Origin: Liriodendron chinense
Lineage: Eukaryota; Streptophyta; Magnoliopsida; Magnoliales; Magnoliaceae
Direction of reading: 5' to 3'
NCBI GenBank assembly: GCA_003013855.2
Contig: ML058493.1
Location: forward strand, 3,348,001 to 3,412,000
DNA length: 64,000 nucleotides
In this document: positions 11,856 to 22,417 of the stretch, in pieces
Layout: each line of letters begins with the position of its first letter
Numbering within the stretch: position 1 is the first letter of the stretch
Notes under the pieces: model-generated
Database searches by the model: none
What the model was told of the DNA's origin: nothing
The model's input: only the letters and a program-made list of their open reading frames with translations
Translations under genes and position numbers: made by a program

Positions 11856-12326
11856 CTAGATCCAATCAATGCCTCTCATGTAAATTTGCAAATAAATAAT
11901 AAAAATAAGGAATCAGCTAAGGAAATATCGAGAACTTTCTCCAACTTCTTTGTAGCTTATTATCATAAGTCATTTTCTCTGATATTCAAAAGAAAATTCA
12001 CACAGACATCACAAAATCCAGTCAATACATTGCCTTCAATTACTTCAACTTTCTAATGCTGCCATCAGATTAGATTTTGGGCTGGATTGGAGATTAGAAG
12101 AGTTGAAGTTGAGATGGAAGGACAATGCATGAACACATGAATTTATACTCTTTCAAGAAATGCTGAGGGATAAAAAAAAGAGAAACAAAATGGAAAAAAA
12201 AACCAAACAAAGTTCCATGAAGAGTTGAAGGGATCGGCCCTATTTACTGATTGTTCTTCAATGTCCTACATTGAAACATTTCCAAAGAATGACCAATCTA
12301 CCAAATAAATCAGAAATGGTACTGAC

Positions 12327-12430
12327 AATTCCTCAAGCTGTTTGAGCCTAGATGTCGAGCACGGAATATCTCCAAACAAGAAGTTGCTGGATAAATCCAA
12401 GCATTCCACCAATAACCAGCTTGCACCATG
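12327..12430 (-). pseudogene. Captured LRR exon, ERECTA-like
   Basis: The minus strand reads LDLSSNFLFGDIPCSTSRLK then QLEEL and ends at a weak donor gaatt|gtcagt. The last 24 codons (12327-12398, 72 bp) are the size of a single-LRR exon. The wording closely follows the ERECTA/ERL receptor-kinase repeat DLS.NLL.GDIPFSISKLKQLE. No clean AG acceptor sits at the expected start, so that end is eroded. Kinase and transmembrane parts are absent. Confidence 0.6.
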
Positions 12431-12526
12431 ACTGATTTTCATGGTCTGGTAATCCAAATGGGAACAGCATATCAACCATAAAATGACAATATACATACCT
12501 GAGTAAAGATCCAAATGGTAAGTAAA

Positions 12527-12616
12527 CTACTCCTTAAATTGAGGCAGCTTGGGCTGTACTGGATTGGATCCTTCAATCCCTTCATTGCTCCTCAAGGTAA
12601 GCAACTTCTTCTTTTC
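12527..12616 (-). pseudogene. Exon-like segment, unknown
   Basis: After acceptor caatgcag the minus strand is open for 29 codons (starting EKKKLLTLRSNEGIEG, ending KLPQFKE) to a stop. I do not recognise it. The first part is duplicated at about 14078-14117. Confidence 0.3.
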
Positions 12617-12797
12617 CTGCATTGAAAAACTTGAAGGATGATTAATAACAGTATGTAACAAAACATTAATGAATTTAAAACAAAGAAAATGTATCCATTA
12701 ACTAAAGCCCCAGAAATACATTAAATTGGTCATCCTTCCCATCTCTCTGAACTAACTCCTCTATCATCTCTAGGAGATTGGTGCATGATCTCCTAAC

Positions 12798-12953
12798 TTG
12801 TGCAGCATTAGAAATCAACAACAATAAAAGATCGCTGCTTGAAACTGTTTCCCAAATATCACCCAAAGTCCCATTTGCCTCTATAAATCCAACATCATGT
12901 GCTTCAGCAAATGAGCAGGAACCTTTCCTTAGCCCAATCTGCACTTTTTGCAA
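12798..12953 (-). pseudogene. Captured exon of ketol-acid reductoisomerase (KARI)
   Basis: An exon of 156 bp (52 codons, phase 0) between acceptor tttttgcag and donor gcacaa|gttagg. It encodes IGLRKGSCSFAEAHDVGF, then EANGTLGDIWETVSSSDL and LLLLISNAAQ. This is characteristic of acetohydroxyacid isomeroreductase (EC 1.1.1.86), the plastid enzyme of branched-chain amino-acid synthesis, at its NADPH-binding domain. Everything before and after in the enzyme is missing, so it cannot be functional. It lies in element 1 inside the block that is absent from the duplicate at 14078-14289. Confidence 0.82.
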
Positions 12954-13094
12954 CTGCAAAAATGGTATTAATGCACATGTCAAGAACATGATGAAGATCC
13001 TAACTTTAAAACAATGGCTTAGCTCCTATGAGATAGAAAAATTACAGGAGAAGCTAAAAAGGTGTGGTGAGTACGTTAGCCATAGAAAATGTTC

Positions 13095-13300
13095 TCTATT
13101 CTCTATTCTCTGTTATTCCAATGAAAACTATTAGCTAAAATGGGAAACCAAAAACAACACAATCTTCTCTATTCTCTGTTATTCCAATGAAATGAGAAAA
13201 TTTCCAATGTCCTAGTTCAGCAAACAGGTGTCTATATCAAAGGTTAGGATTGTTCAATCTTCTCTATTCTCTATTTTTCCAATGAAATGAGAAAATATCC
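13095..13300. repeat. Local ~30-bp repeat, three copies
   Basis: The phrase ttctctattctctgttattc followed by caatgaaa recurs at about 13095, 13162 and 13259 with small changes. Confidence 0.6.
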
Positions 13301-13375
13301 ATTTCAGTGCAGCCCATTTTTAATATTTCCCAATTCTTTTTCTAACTAGCAAAGTTCAATAATTGGATATTGTAC

Positions 13376-13474
13376 CTGTATGACGCTGATTGCTTGTTTG
13401 ATTGCCCACCCACACAGAGCCAATGTGACTAGAAATAAGAGCAAAGAGATTGGTTTCACAGACTTCACCAAGAC
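13376..13474 (-). pseudogene. Exon-like hydrophobic segment, unknown
   Basis: Exactly 99 bp (33 codons) are open between acceptor ctatggcag and donor atacag|gtacaa on the minus strand. The product, starting VLVKSVKPISLLLFLVTLAL and ending AISVIQ, is one likely membrane span. Canonical splice sites and the preserved frame suggest another captured exon. I cannot name the source gene. Confidence 0.4.
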
Positions 13475-14289
13475 CTGCCATAGGATAAACAATAAAATAA
13501 ATAAATGAAAAAAAGATGAAAAAGATGAGCTAGCAAAGTTCAATAATAGATTCACATGCAAACATAGCAAAGCTACACACGTGAATTGCCATGTCACTTG
13601 CTTAGAACAAGTGGGCCACAACATGAAGATCGTCGCGGTAAAAAATCAGATTGATTCATTCACCTTGGCATGCCAAACTGTCAACATTCAAATCAATGGA
13701 CAGCCAATGTTTTGCATGGAGATGGTGTATTTATAAGACCATGCCGAATCTATTTTCACCTGATCATCAAAAGAACAAATATAACTAAAAAATCATCTAA
13801 TTTAAAATAAAAAAATCGAGACCAATAACAAACTATGGAGAACGTATATTGAAGTTTAAATCGGAAGATGGTTTGGAGTCCAACCATAGGCTACATCATG
13901 TATATGTAAGTACTGAAACTATCTTTTTGTTTATCTATATCGAACTGTCCCAAGTGGAACAGATTTTTTTACAGTTGCTTCAGACATTGGAATGGGTTTC
14001 CATCAATTCCTTAACCTAAGATTTACTGTAGGAAGAAAATTCAATCTGCCAATTCATCTATTTATAAGCTGAGCAAATTCAATCCCTTCATTGCTCCTCA
14101 AGGTAAGCAACTTCTTTTCCTGCATTGAAAAACTTGAAGGACGATTAATAACAGTATGTAACAAAACATTAATGAATTTAAAACATGATGAAGATCCTAA
14201 CTTTAAAACAATGGCTTAGCTCCTATGAGATAGAAAAATTACAGGCGAAGCTAGAAAGGTGTGGTGAGTACGTTAGCCATAGAAAATGT

Positions 14290-17200
14290 AGTCCTTTTGC
14301 ACATACATTAAGAACCGCCAAGATTCAAGGAGAGTCAAAGGCCCAAGTTTAATATTAAAAATGCCTCCAAACACTTACCAAATGCAAATCACATATGAAA
14401 ATCTAAAAAAATAAAAATAGAAATAAAATAAAATAGTCACAATTGTTAAGAAAAAGTAAAGGGCAATAAACAATTGAACACTCCTAACCAAAATCTAGAT
14501 TGTAACAAGCACAAGTAATTTATGTTTGTAAGAGGAGGTATAAGACACATAATTAATATAGCCCATCTGTTCACCAATTCCAGTTCGCTTTCCCCAAATG
14601 CTAAATCTTATTGGGGCCCAATTGACCAATAGTCTAGATAAGTAAACCTTGGTCCCCACCTTGTTGTGGAAAAAGATATAAATTTCAAATTCACCTCCAC
14701 AATGCAAAAATCAGCAAACCAAAAATCCATTATTAACAAAAAATAAAAAATAAAAATGGATGCACCTCTATTCTTCCAACACAACTTCAGAAATAACCCA
14801 AGATAACTGATCGCCCACAGCCCATTTTTATAGGCGTCTCGCTGGAAATAAGTGCAAACAGACCAGGACATGCAGGATTTAGTTTTAATGATTCCCTGGC
14901 CCCAAATTGGTATTAGATGTGTTCCAGGTCGGACTATAAATTAATTCAATATCACATCCAACTGCTGCAGAATGTCTGTTCAGACCCTTAACCACCAAAC
15001 GAGTAATTGAATTCTAGTGTTTAACCGCCAAACAAGTAATTGAAAAGACGTTGGTGGAAGAAAAATTCAGTCTAACCTGGGTTTGGACTCTGACGATAGC
15101 AAAATAAGAAAACAACATTCGATGTAATAAAAAATCAGAGGAAAGAAAAACCTTCCTGAAATTTTACAATGGTTGATTTCTTTCTAATGGTGGGGCCATC
15201 CTATTGGATGGGTTGAAAACTGCCCAAACCTGAAATTTGAGCTATCCTCAAGGCAAACCCAAGCAACTAACAAGACCAAAATTTCACAAAAACTTGGAGA
15301 TAACATTCATGTTGAAGAAAAGGAAGGATGTACTTACTATTAGTCTTGTGCATTCATCAAGGATGTAAACTGTTTCATTCAGTGCCTCTACAACACCTCT
15401 TGAATCATCTTGAACCCATCATTCTTCAGTGGTAATTTCTTACATTAGTGTCATGTTTACACATGACCTAGAATCTTACAAAACAAAAGAACAAGAACAC
15501 TCCATAGAAAATGAAATAACTTACAAAATTGTGGACACATACTCTTCAAGAAGAGATCATACATTTTAGGAAATCCCAAAACTCAAAACATTCTGTTTTT
15601 GTTTTTATTTTAATTAATTTGGTGGAATATTCATTCATTACCTCCTAGAAGTTCAGGACAGACTCATCCTGGATCATGCCTAGGGAGAGTAGGTGTCTTA
15701 ACAAGCTTATTGAGCTAGAGACCACAACCAACATTCTTTTTTCTTGTGAATATCATGGTCACCTTCAGGAAGGTTTTTGTGGGATAGAAGTTTTGGATCT
15801 GCCTGATCCCACGGGCTCAACCACATCTCTGTACCCGGGGGAATCTGCCCTAGATATTTTTCAGCTTATCTTAAGATGTAATCCCAAAATATAAGCAAAT
15901 TCAAAACTCAAAGGGATTATACCATTGAGAACAGTGGTGAATGACCGTCCGAAACTTTTTGTGGGATAGAAGTTTTGGATCAAGCCCATCTTTGTATTTT
16001 TCCTCCATTCAGGTCTGGTTGACCTTATCAATGGGTTGGATGACAAATAAACTTTACGGTGGGCCCCACACGGCCATGTGGGTCCTTTCTTCGAAAGGGG
16101 CAGCCATACATCAAGACGAGGGGAGCAAAAAAATAAAAAGAAAAATAATAATAAGAAGAAGAAATAAGATTAAAGCGTTTTACCTTCTCTAAGGGGCAGA
16201 GGACTTCAGATCCAATGTCGAATTACTGGAAGTCCGGCCGGCAAACAACCCAACAAGAATGGTGGGTTTCGAGTACTTGGAAAGAAGGGAGAAATGGAAG
16301 ACAAAAATGAGAGAAGGGAAGAGAAGCAAGGAAAATGAAGAAAAGAAACGAGATGGAAAGAGAGGATAATAGATGAGCGAAGGAAGCAAAGAGAGACAGA
16401 GAAAACCCTAGCGTGCGGAGTTACTCAGTACGCAATCCGCTTCCAGGGAGGGGGGCTTGAATTAGGTGTTACCCCGGGCTCCATGGATTTTTTGTTTTTG
16501 CGTTTGGATGACAACTGCCGAGAGTCTTTTTTCTTGAAGAAAGCAACCTAGGATCTGTAATGAAACTATGTCAGCTATGGCACATGTGCCAATATGATAC
16601 ACGTGCACAATATCTGGAACCTGCAGCAATAAGTAGGTCCCAAATGGAAACATGCCCTCCTAAAATCCCTACTATTACTGCAGTAGGTATGCAAGGTAGA
16701 GAGCATTTTTTTTTTTTTTATCATCAAAGCCTCTATTGCAGACTCCCCTTTGAACAGAAAAATATTCAAATGTATGGACAACAAAATATCCAATTGCAAG
16801 CCGTTCCATGGGCAATTGCACAACCAAACACAAGAACACCCCATTGAACGTGGATGTCCATGTCTTCAGCAGGAGGTTTCTTTTCATCCAATCAAATCCT
16901 AGTTGCCGATTGAGTCAAAGCACTATGCCCAATCAATTTCAAAATCATCAAGTAATTCAATTTCGACCAGTGTTATATACACTAAATGAAAAATCAGCAA
17001 GCACCACTTACACCCAAAAATCATTGTTTTATAGAAAATTATGATTTTACTAAATATGGTTTTAATGAGAATTAGAAATGATAAACATGAGAAGATTCTG
17101 TTCCTTCCGACGTGTTAACCACTGTTCAATCTCCCCACTATTGGATTATAAAAACCCCAAAATCACTTCCCAAATCCTCTTTGATTGATTTATAACACAT

Positions 17201-17763
17201 AAAGGGGCAACCCCTCAACATCCCCAAGGATCACAATCCAAACCCAATCAACGGAAGTCCAAATCTCTTTGAGTTTTAAAAAGAGAAGATCATTGTTTAT
17301 GCTTCAGATCCATTTGTGGGATTTGATCCCCCACTTGAAATTTGAAAAAAAATACACATTGCTGCAACCAAACCCATGTTAAAATGATGATTGCTGCAAC
17401 CAAACCCATGCTATATCATCCCCTCTGTTGTTACATTGCAAGATGAGAAAAAGAAAGAAAAAAAATGTGGCTGCACCGATACAGACTAGTTCGAACGGCT
17501 GCCTACGTACCCAAAAAAGTGATTTGGGATCAAGCCACTACGTAGTTCTTTTAATATTCAAATCAGAACATTTTACTGAGTCAATAGATAAGCCATCTAA
17601 AGTCTTCAAAGGTCTAGGCAAATCAGAGTTAGAAAACAACAAGGGTCCACATTCAACTCATAAGAAAAGGTCCCAATATTGATATCTGGGCATCTGCACT
17701 GGGTAGCTTTGATTTATACTTGTGTAGATGGGCTGGATATCAAAGATATGATTAATAACTTAC
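14290..17763. other. Element 1 interior, no recognised gene
   Basis: Mostly AT-rich DNA. At 15880-16085 there is a partial foldback arm (agaagttttggatc...gtgggccccacac). About 16189-16389 is strongly pyrimidine-rich on the minus strand and open, as in a 5' leader or first exon, but nothing identifies it. Confidence 0.35.
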
Positions 17764-17835
17764 AGTTCTTCCAGAGCTACCAAATTCCCTATCTCTAGAG
17801 GGAGTGGCCCATTGAAATTATTATAGCCAAGGCCC
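17764..17835 (-). pseudogene. Captured single-LRR exon (72 bp)
   Basis: Exactly 72 bp between acceptor ctgttacag and donor gaact|gtaagt. It encodes LGYNNFNGPLPLEIGNLVAL plus EEL in phase 2, the classic one-LRR exon of plant LRR receptor kinases. It is a different repeat from the ERECTA-like one at 12327. No other exon of the same gene is seen nearby. Confidence 0.65.
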
Positions 17836-17889
17836 CTGTAACAGAATCCAACTCAAAATAATTCAAGCAAAATGATAAAAATTCAATGT

Positions 17890-18585
17890 CTGATGACTAG
17901 ATAAATGCCATGTAGGCGCTTTACAATTGGTCAAGTGCCCACCTGCAAGGGCTCTGTGGAGATATCATGAAGTCGGGAATGGGCCCCACATGGGTAGTCA
18001 CTTCTAGTCAGGTTCGGGTTGGGTCCATGTGATGGACCGGTTAAAGTTAGGCTGGATCAGGTCGAGTCGGGTTGGGTTGGGTCAGGTTCAGTTAGTTTTA
18101 ATAGAAGATTTACATTTTTAATACTTGTTTTGATTATTCTTGCAGAAGAAATGAAGCTTCCTAAGCCACACATGTAAGAGAGCTGGTTTACACGCCATGC
18201 CCCTATCAAAGTGGCACATGTGTGATCAATCTAATCCATCCATCGGATGGGCTCAACCATTAAATGCTCTTAACCCAACTCGAAACCTAGATCCAAAGAC
18301 TCAGTAGATACCCAACAGTACCCAAACCCGATCAGATCTCCGTCCGGGTCTTCAACAACTAGACCCAGACAGCAAAGTTACAGACAAGGCATGAGCTGAA
18401 CCAAATTATCCAATGGTCTGGATCACTGAATCATTGGCCCACTTTCACAAACTGAAAATGCGAATGTGATGTGCTTATACATGTCCGTCAATCCCTACCG
18501 TCCACGTATGGGGCCCACTGCGATGTGGCACAGATCAAAAATCGCACTGATTGAAAGGTCTTGATCCGTATTAGGGTTTCAACAT
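17890..18585. other. Non-coding, element 1
   Basis: Contains a ggttcgggttgggtc-type stretch (17995-18110), similar to degenerate low-complexity MITE interiors. No gene is supported. Confidence 0.35.
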
Positions 18586-18589
18586 TCAA

Positions 18590-18591
18590 TG

Positions 18592-18633
<42 letters not shown>

Positions 18634-18723
18634 CATACCAGCTGCAATGGCGTCGAAGCTTGGAAGCTGCAACGGGAGCGGGGATGGGAGGCGTCGAAGC
18701 TTGGAAGCTACAATGGCGATTTT

Positions 18724-18769
<46 letters not shown>

Positions 18770-18770
18770 G
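18590..18770. repeat. Paired (GA)n microsatellites
   Basis: Two GA tracts (about 18594-18630 and 18726-18765) flank a short duplicated unit containing gcgtcgaagcttggaagct. The reverse-complement arrangement is present in element 2 at 41945-42150, so it belongs to the shared CACTA backbone. Confidence 0.85.
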
Positions 18771-18858
18771 GGCGGGAGACGATTGAGAGGAGGGAATGAG
18801 GATTTGGGTTTTTTTTTTAGGGTAAGGAGATGGGTTAATCGGATTGTACGGTATTATC

Positions 18859-19317
18859 GTGCGGAGTAAACTCAGTTGGGCCCACCTAGAATGCATGTGC
18901 TTTATCTATTCCGTCCATATGTTTTTCCAGCTCATTTTAGTGGTTGAACCCAAAATTTAAGCATATCCAAACCTCAAGTGGACCATGCCACGGGAAACAG
19001 TGGGAATAATGATTTCCACCGTTGAAACCTTCCCAGCCCCCACATTGATGTTTATTTGTCATCCAACCTGTTCATAAGATCACATGAACATGGATGAAGG
19101 GAAAAACACAAATATCAGCTTGATCCAAAACTTCTGTGTCCTCCGAGAATTTTTCAATGGTAGACATTCAGTTCACACATTTCTTGTGGTGTGGTCCACT
19201 TTAGATTTTGATATGCTTCATTTTTTGGCACCATATCTAAAATTTTCTGTTAAGATGGATGGACGGAGTGGATAAAAAACGTAAATCACTGTGGGCCCCA
19301 AGGAGTTTACTCCGCAC
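18859..19317. mobile_element. Foldback MITE, TIR GTGCGGAGTAAACTC
   Basis: The left end GTGCGGAGTAAACTC is matched exactly by its reverse complement gagtttactccgcac at the right end. Inverted similarity continues inward for about 100 bp (gggcccac, tccgtccat, ccaaaat). The core has the family words cttgatccaaaacttctgtg and tgtggtggtccact-like sequence. About 459 bp, non-coding. Confidence 0.8.
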
Positions 19318-19539
19318 GCTAGCCAACGGAGCTACTCAGTACGCAATCCGCTTCCCTTTAAGAAGGTAGTGGTTCAAATAGAGCACACTCCTTATCACCG
19401 TCCAATTTTGATTGTCCAAACCCTAACACGCCATCCAGACCATCTAAAATGTGGGGCACGTTTGATTGAAGTGTGTCTTGAAAATCACACTGATAAAACA
19501 ACCACAGCCTTCTGGTCGATTGCTATCAAAATGAATGGC

Positions 19540-19722
19540 TAAAAGCATAACAGGGACTCATCCAAATTCAGTTCACACTTTCCCTGTGGTGTGGTCCACT
19601 TTAGATTTTGCTATGCTTCTTTTTTTGGCACCATACCTAAAATTATCTGTTAAGATGGATGAACAGAGTGGATAAAATACATAAATCACGGTGGGCCCCA
19701 CAGACTTTACTCCGCACGTGAT
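19540..19722. mobile_element. Right half of a second foldback copy
   Basis: Repeats the right arm of the 18859-19317 element, from ttcacac.ttccctgtggtg to actttactccgcac. The left arm is missing. Confidence 0.6.
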
Positions 19723-19778
19723 TGAGTATTGACACAATCTGCGATAGAGGCGTGATTCTCACATGGATGATATTTAGG

Positions 19779-20290
19779 TGGTACCCGGGAACAGCTGAGT
19801 GGGTGTTACCCCCACCGTATGGCCCACATGGATGATATTTTGTATATCCATGCCGTCCATCTGTTTCTACAGCCCATTTTAGGACGACTTTCCAAAAATT
19901 ATGTAGATCCAAATTTCAAGTGGACAATAACACTCGAAATAGTGTGATTGAGTGCCCCACCATTAAAAATTCCAAAGAGCACATTGTAAGGTTTTTGTAA
20001 TGTTTATTTGCAATCCAAGCTCTTGATAATGTCAATAAAGTTTTGATGAAGGGAAAATATAAAGATCAGATTGATCTAAAACTTTTGTGGCCCACAAAAC
20101 GTTTTTAATGGTTATACATCACTGTTTCTAGTGATATGGTCCACCTAAGATTTGGATCTTCTTAGGATTTTGGATCACATCCTAAAATGATATGAAAAAA
20201 GAGATAGACGGTGTTGATATATAAAAACTACAACAAGATGGGCCCCACACGGTTAGGGTAACACCCACTAAGCTGTTCCTGGGGTAACAC
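19779..20290. mobile_element. Foldback MITE, TIR with GGAACAGCT.AGTGGGTG
   Basis: The left arm ggaacagctgagtgggtgtt is mirrored by aacacccactaagctgttcc at the right. Inner arms carry gccgtccatctg and gagatagacggtgttgat. Same core as the neighbouring foldback elements but different tips. Confidence 0.75.
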
Positions 20291-20320
20291 CTAATTCGCA
20301 CCCCTTGGCTATGGGCCACT

Positions 20321-20769
20321 GGCCGGTGCTTTGTGAGCCCCTCCATGACGTATGTGTTTTATCCACGCTGTCGAGCCATTTCTGAAGATTGTTTTAATGC
20401 TTGATCCAATAAATGAGTCAAATCTAAATCTCAGGTGGACCACACCACAGGAAAATAGTATTGATTGAATGTCCACCATTAAAAACCTCGTAGGGCCCAC
20501 TATATTAATTATTTGACGTCCAACCTCTTAATTAGGTCATACAGACCTGGATGTAGGTAAAAAACAAATATCAGCTTGTTCCAAAACTTCCGTGGCCCTC
20601 AATAAGTTTTAACAGTGGGTGTTCAATTAAAATTGTTTCTTGTGATGTGGTCCACTTGAGATTTGGATCTACCTCAAATTTGGGCTCATACCATAAAATG
20701 ATCTACGAAAAGGTATGGATAGAGTGGATGAAACACATTCATCATGGTGGGGCCCACAGAGCACCGATC
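20321..20769. mobile_element. Foldback MITE, TIR CGGTGCTCTGTGGGCCCC type
   Basis: The left arm ccggtgctttgtgagcccc pairs with ggggcccacagagcaccgat at the right. About 449 bp. An inverted counterpart occupies the equivalent place in element 2 (40888-41337), so it was inserted before the two CACTA copies diverged. Confidence 0.8.
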
Positions 20770-21495
20770 ACTTGGCATTGACTGGTGACCCTGTCACTAA
20801 CCAATCCATCTGATATATTTTATGTATATCTAATCCATCCATCTGTTCTTTTATATCATTTTAGGATGCAATAGCAAATATTAGAAAAGATCAAATTCTC
20901 AATGGCTAGATTAGATTTTGGGGTCCAATGACTATACATTTATTAGGTTTTCATGAGGTCAACAAGTTGCAGCGCAATTTGGACCTAAAAATTTGGCCTA
21001 ATTTGGAAATCTAATCCATTCACTCTATTATATTCATCAATAACTTTGATTTGACTAGTCACTTGCCCTGATCAAGTTTAAGATGAGAAAGATACTAAAT
21101 AGATAAAATTGATCAATGATGGGCCATATCTTGTAACCTAACCATTAGATTTGAGTGAAATTTAATCTAAACATCTAAAGTCATTTACTTTTCAATTTGG
21201 ACCAACCAGATTGTCCAAAATTTGTCTAGCTCTAGACAAACTGATTGTGCACATTTAAAGAGTCTTTTATACGGATATGATTCGGGCTTAATTTTGTTTT
21301 CAATAATAATTACCACATTCTAAACATATCTGACCATTCAGATCAAGTTTAGGATGACTTGATCATAGAATTTGATTAATCTCATCATTATAAATTTTCC
21401 TTGCAATTAATTAACATTATTATATTAGGGCCTTCATTTTTTGCACTAATGAACATGTATGTATGCATAAACCAATCTGATAACCAGTTAACTGA
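20770..21495. other. Shared CACTA backbone, non-coding
   Basis: Matches, inverted, 40085-40870 of element 2 (for example aaatgtatagtcatt/aatgtatagttatt and cagatatgttcagaacg/catatctgaccattcag contexts). No coding signal. Confidence 0.6.
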
Positions 21496-22140
21496 ATGAG
21501 TGTAATTTTTCATTTTCAACTATCCAATAAATGTCCACCAATAAATTTGGCCCACTCATTTCAAATTTCTCGCTTTTATTTAAACTACAATTTTTTTCCA
21601 ACATTTTTTTTCAAAACTGATAAAATCTCTTTTTTTTTAATCAAATATCTCAACTTTTATTTCTTTTCAAAATATCAATTTTTTAATCAAACTTCTTAAT
21701 TTTTTCGAAATACAAAATCTTAATTTCTTTATAAAAATTTCAATTTTTTTACAAACTTATCAATTTTATTCGAACTTCTCAACTTTTTTCAAATAGCCAT
21801 TTCTTTTTTTAAATCTCAATTTTTTAATCTTATTATTTTTCTAAATCTCAATTTTACTAAAAAATTGTTAATTTATTTTCAAACCTCTCAACTTTTTTTG
21901 TTTGAAAATCACAAATTTCTTTTTTAACTTCACAATTTTCTTTTTCAAAATGTTTAATTTTGTGAAAATTTGAAAAGAAATTTCAAACATATTAATTTTA
22001 TTCAAATTTCTCAATTTTGTTTTTAAAATCTCTTAACTTTTTCTTTCAAATTACTAAATCTGTTATTTTAAATATCAAAATTTTTAATTTTTAAAAAATA
22101 TCAGTTTCTTTCAATATCTCATTTTTCTTAAATTTTATTT
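21496..22140. repeat. T-rich strand-asymmetric repeat
   Basis: About 640 bp of degenerate units of 20-30 bp such as tctcaatttttttc and aaatttctcaattttg, strongly T over A on the plus strand. Element 2 carries the A-rich reverse complement at 39000-40080. Confidence 0.75.
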
Positions 22141-22417
22141 TCCGACGGACGTTAGTTGGGGGCATCTTTTCGGGCTGGACTTAGCGACGGACCAAATCCG
22201 TCGTTAAATAGCGACGGGCTAAGTCCGTCGGAAATTATAATTTTGCGACGGACTATGTCCGTCGGTAAATACCGCGACGAAATCCCGCCTTAATTTCGCA
22301 AAAGCGACGGAATATTTTCAAATACGACGGACTAGGTCCGTCGTTAAACCAAGCAATTTTTACGACGGTCGATATCCGTCGCAAAATCCGTCGCAAAATT
22401 ACCTTTTTCACGTAGTG
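22141..22417. repeat. CACTA subterminal repeat array, right
   Basis: Gcgacgga/tccgtcg palindromic units repeat up to the CACGTAGTG terminus. They mirror the array at 38643-39000. Confidence 0.85.

Larger units (their letters stand above)
12572..14289. repeat. Direct duplication with and without the KARI exon
   Basis: 12572-13090 and 14078-14289 are copies of one sequence (both start ttcaatcccttcattgctcc and end near gttagccatagaaaatgt). The second copy lacks 12684-12988, which contains the ketol-acid reductoisomerase exon. In the long copy the extra block is bounded by AACA on both sides (12680-12683, 12985-12988). In the short copy a single AACA marks the junction. Confidence 0.85.
7197..22417 (-). 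mobile_element. CACTA transposon, element 1 (Pack-CACTA type)
   Basis: The element is 15,221 bp, begins CACTACGCCAAAACCGC and ends in CACGTAGTG. It is flanked by a 3-bp duplication ACA (7194-7196 and 22418-22420), the normal TSD size of CACTA/En-Spm transposons. Both ends hold arrays of GCGACGGAC/GTCCGTCGC subterminal palindromes, the kind of site a TNPA-like protein binds. I find no TNP2-type transposase, so it is judged non-autonomous. The interior carries exons of several unrelated host genes, all readable on the minus strand, plus nested MITEs at 18.9-20.8 kb. The end at 22417 shares its backbone, inverted, with element 2 (38643-47050). Strand is given as minus because the captured exons and the terminal exon read that way. 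Confidence 0.88.

Noticed and set aside
15676..15894. 72-codon plus-strand frame in CACTA element 1
   Set aside because: No splice context, no recognised domain, and it runs into a foldback arm.
8902..17835. One functional LRR receptor gene spanning the minus-strand LRR pieces
   Set aside because: The pieces come from different LRR classes, are out of biological order, and are interleaved with KARI, KMS1 and endosulfine exons; no kinase, transmembrane or C-terminal part is present.
18589..18896. Arg-Glu or Ser-Leu repeat proteins
   Set aside because: Translations of (GA)n microsatellites.
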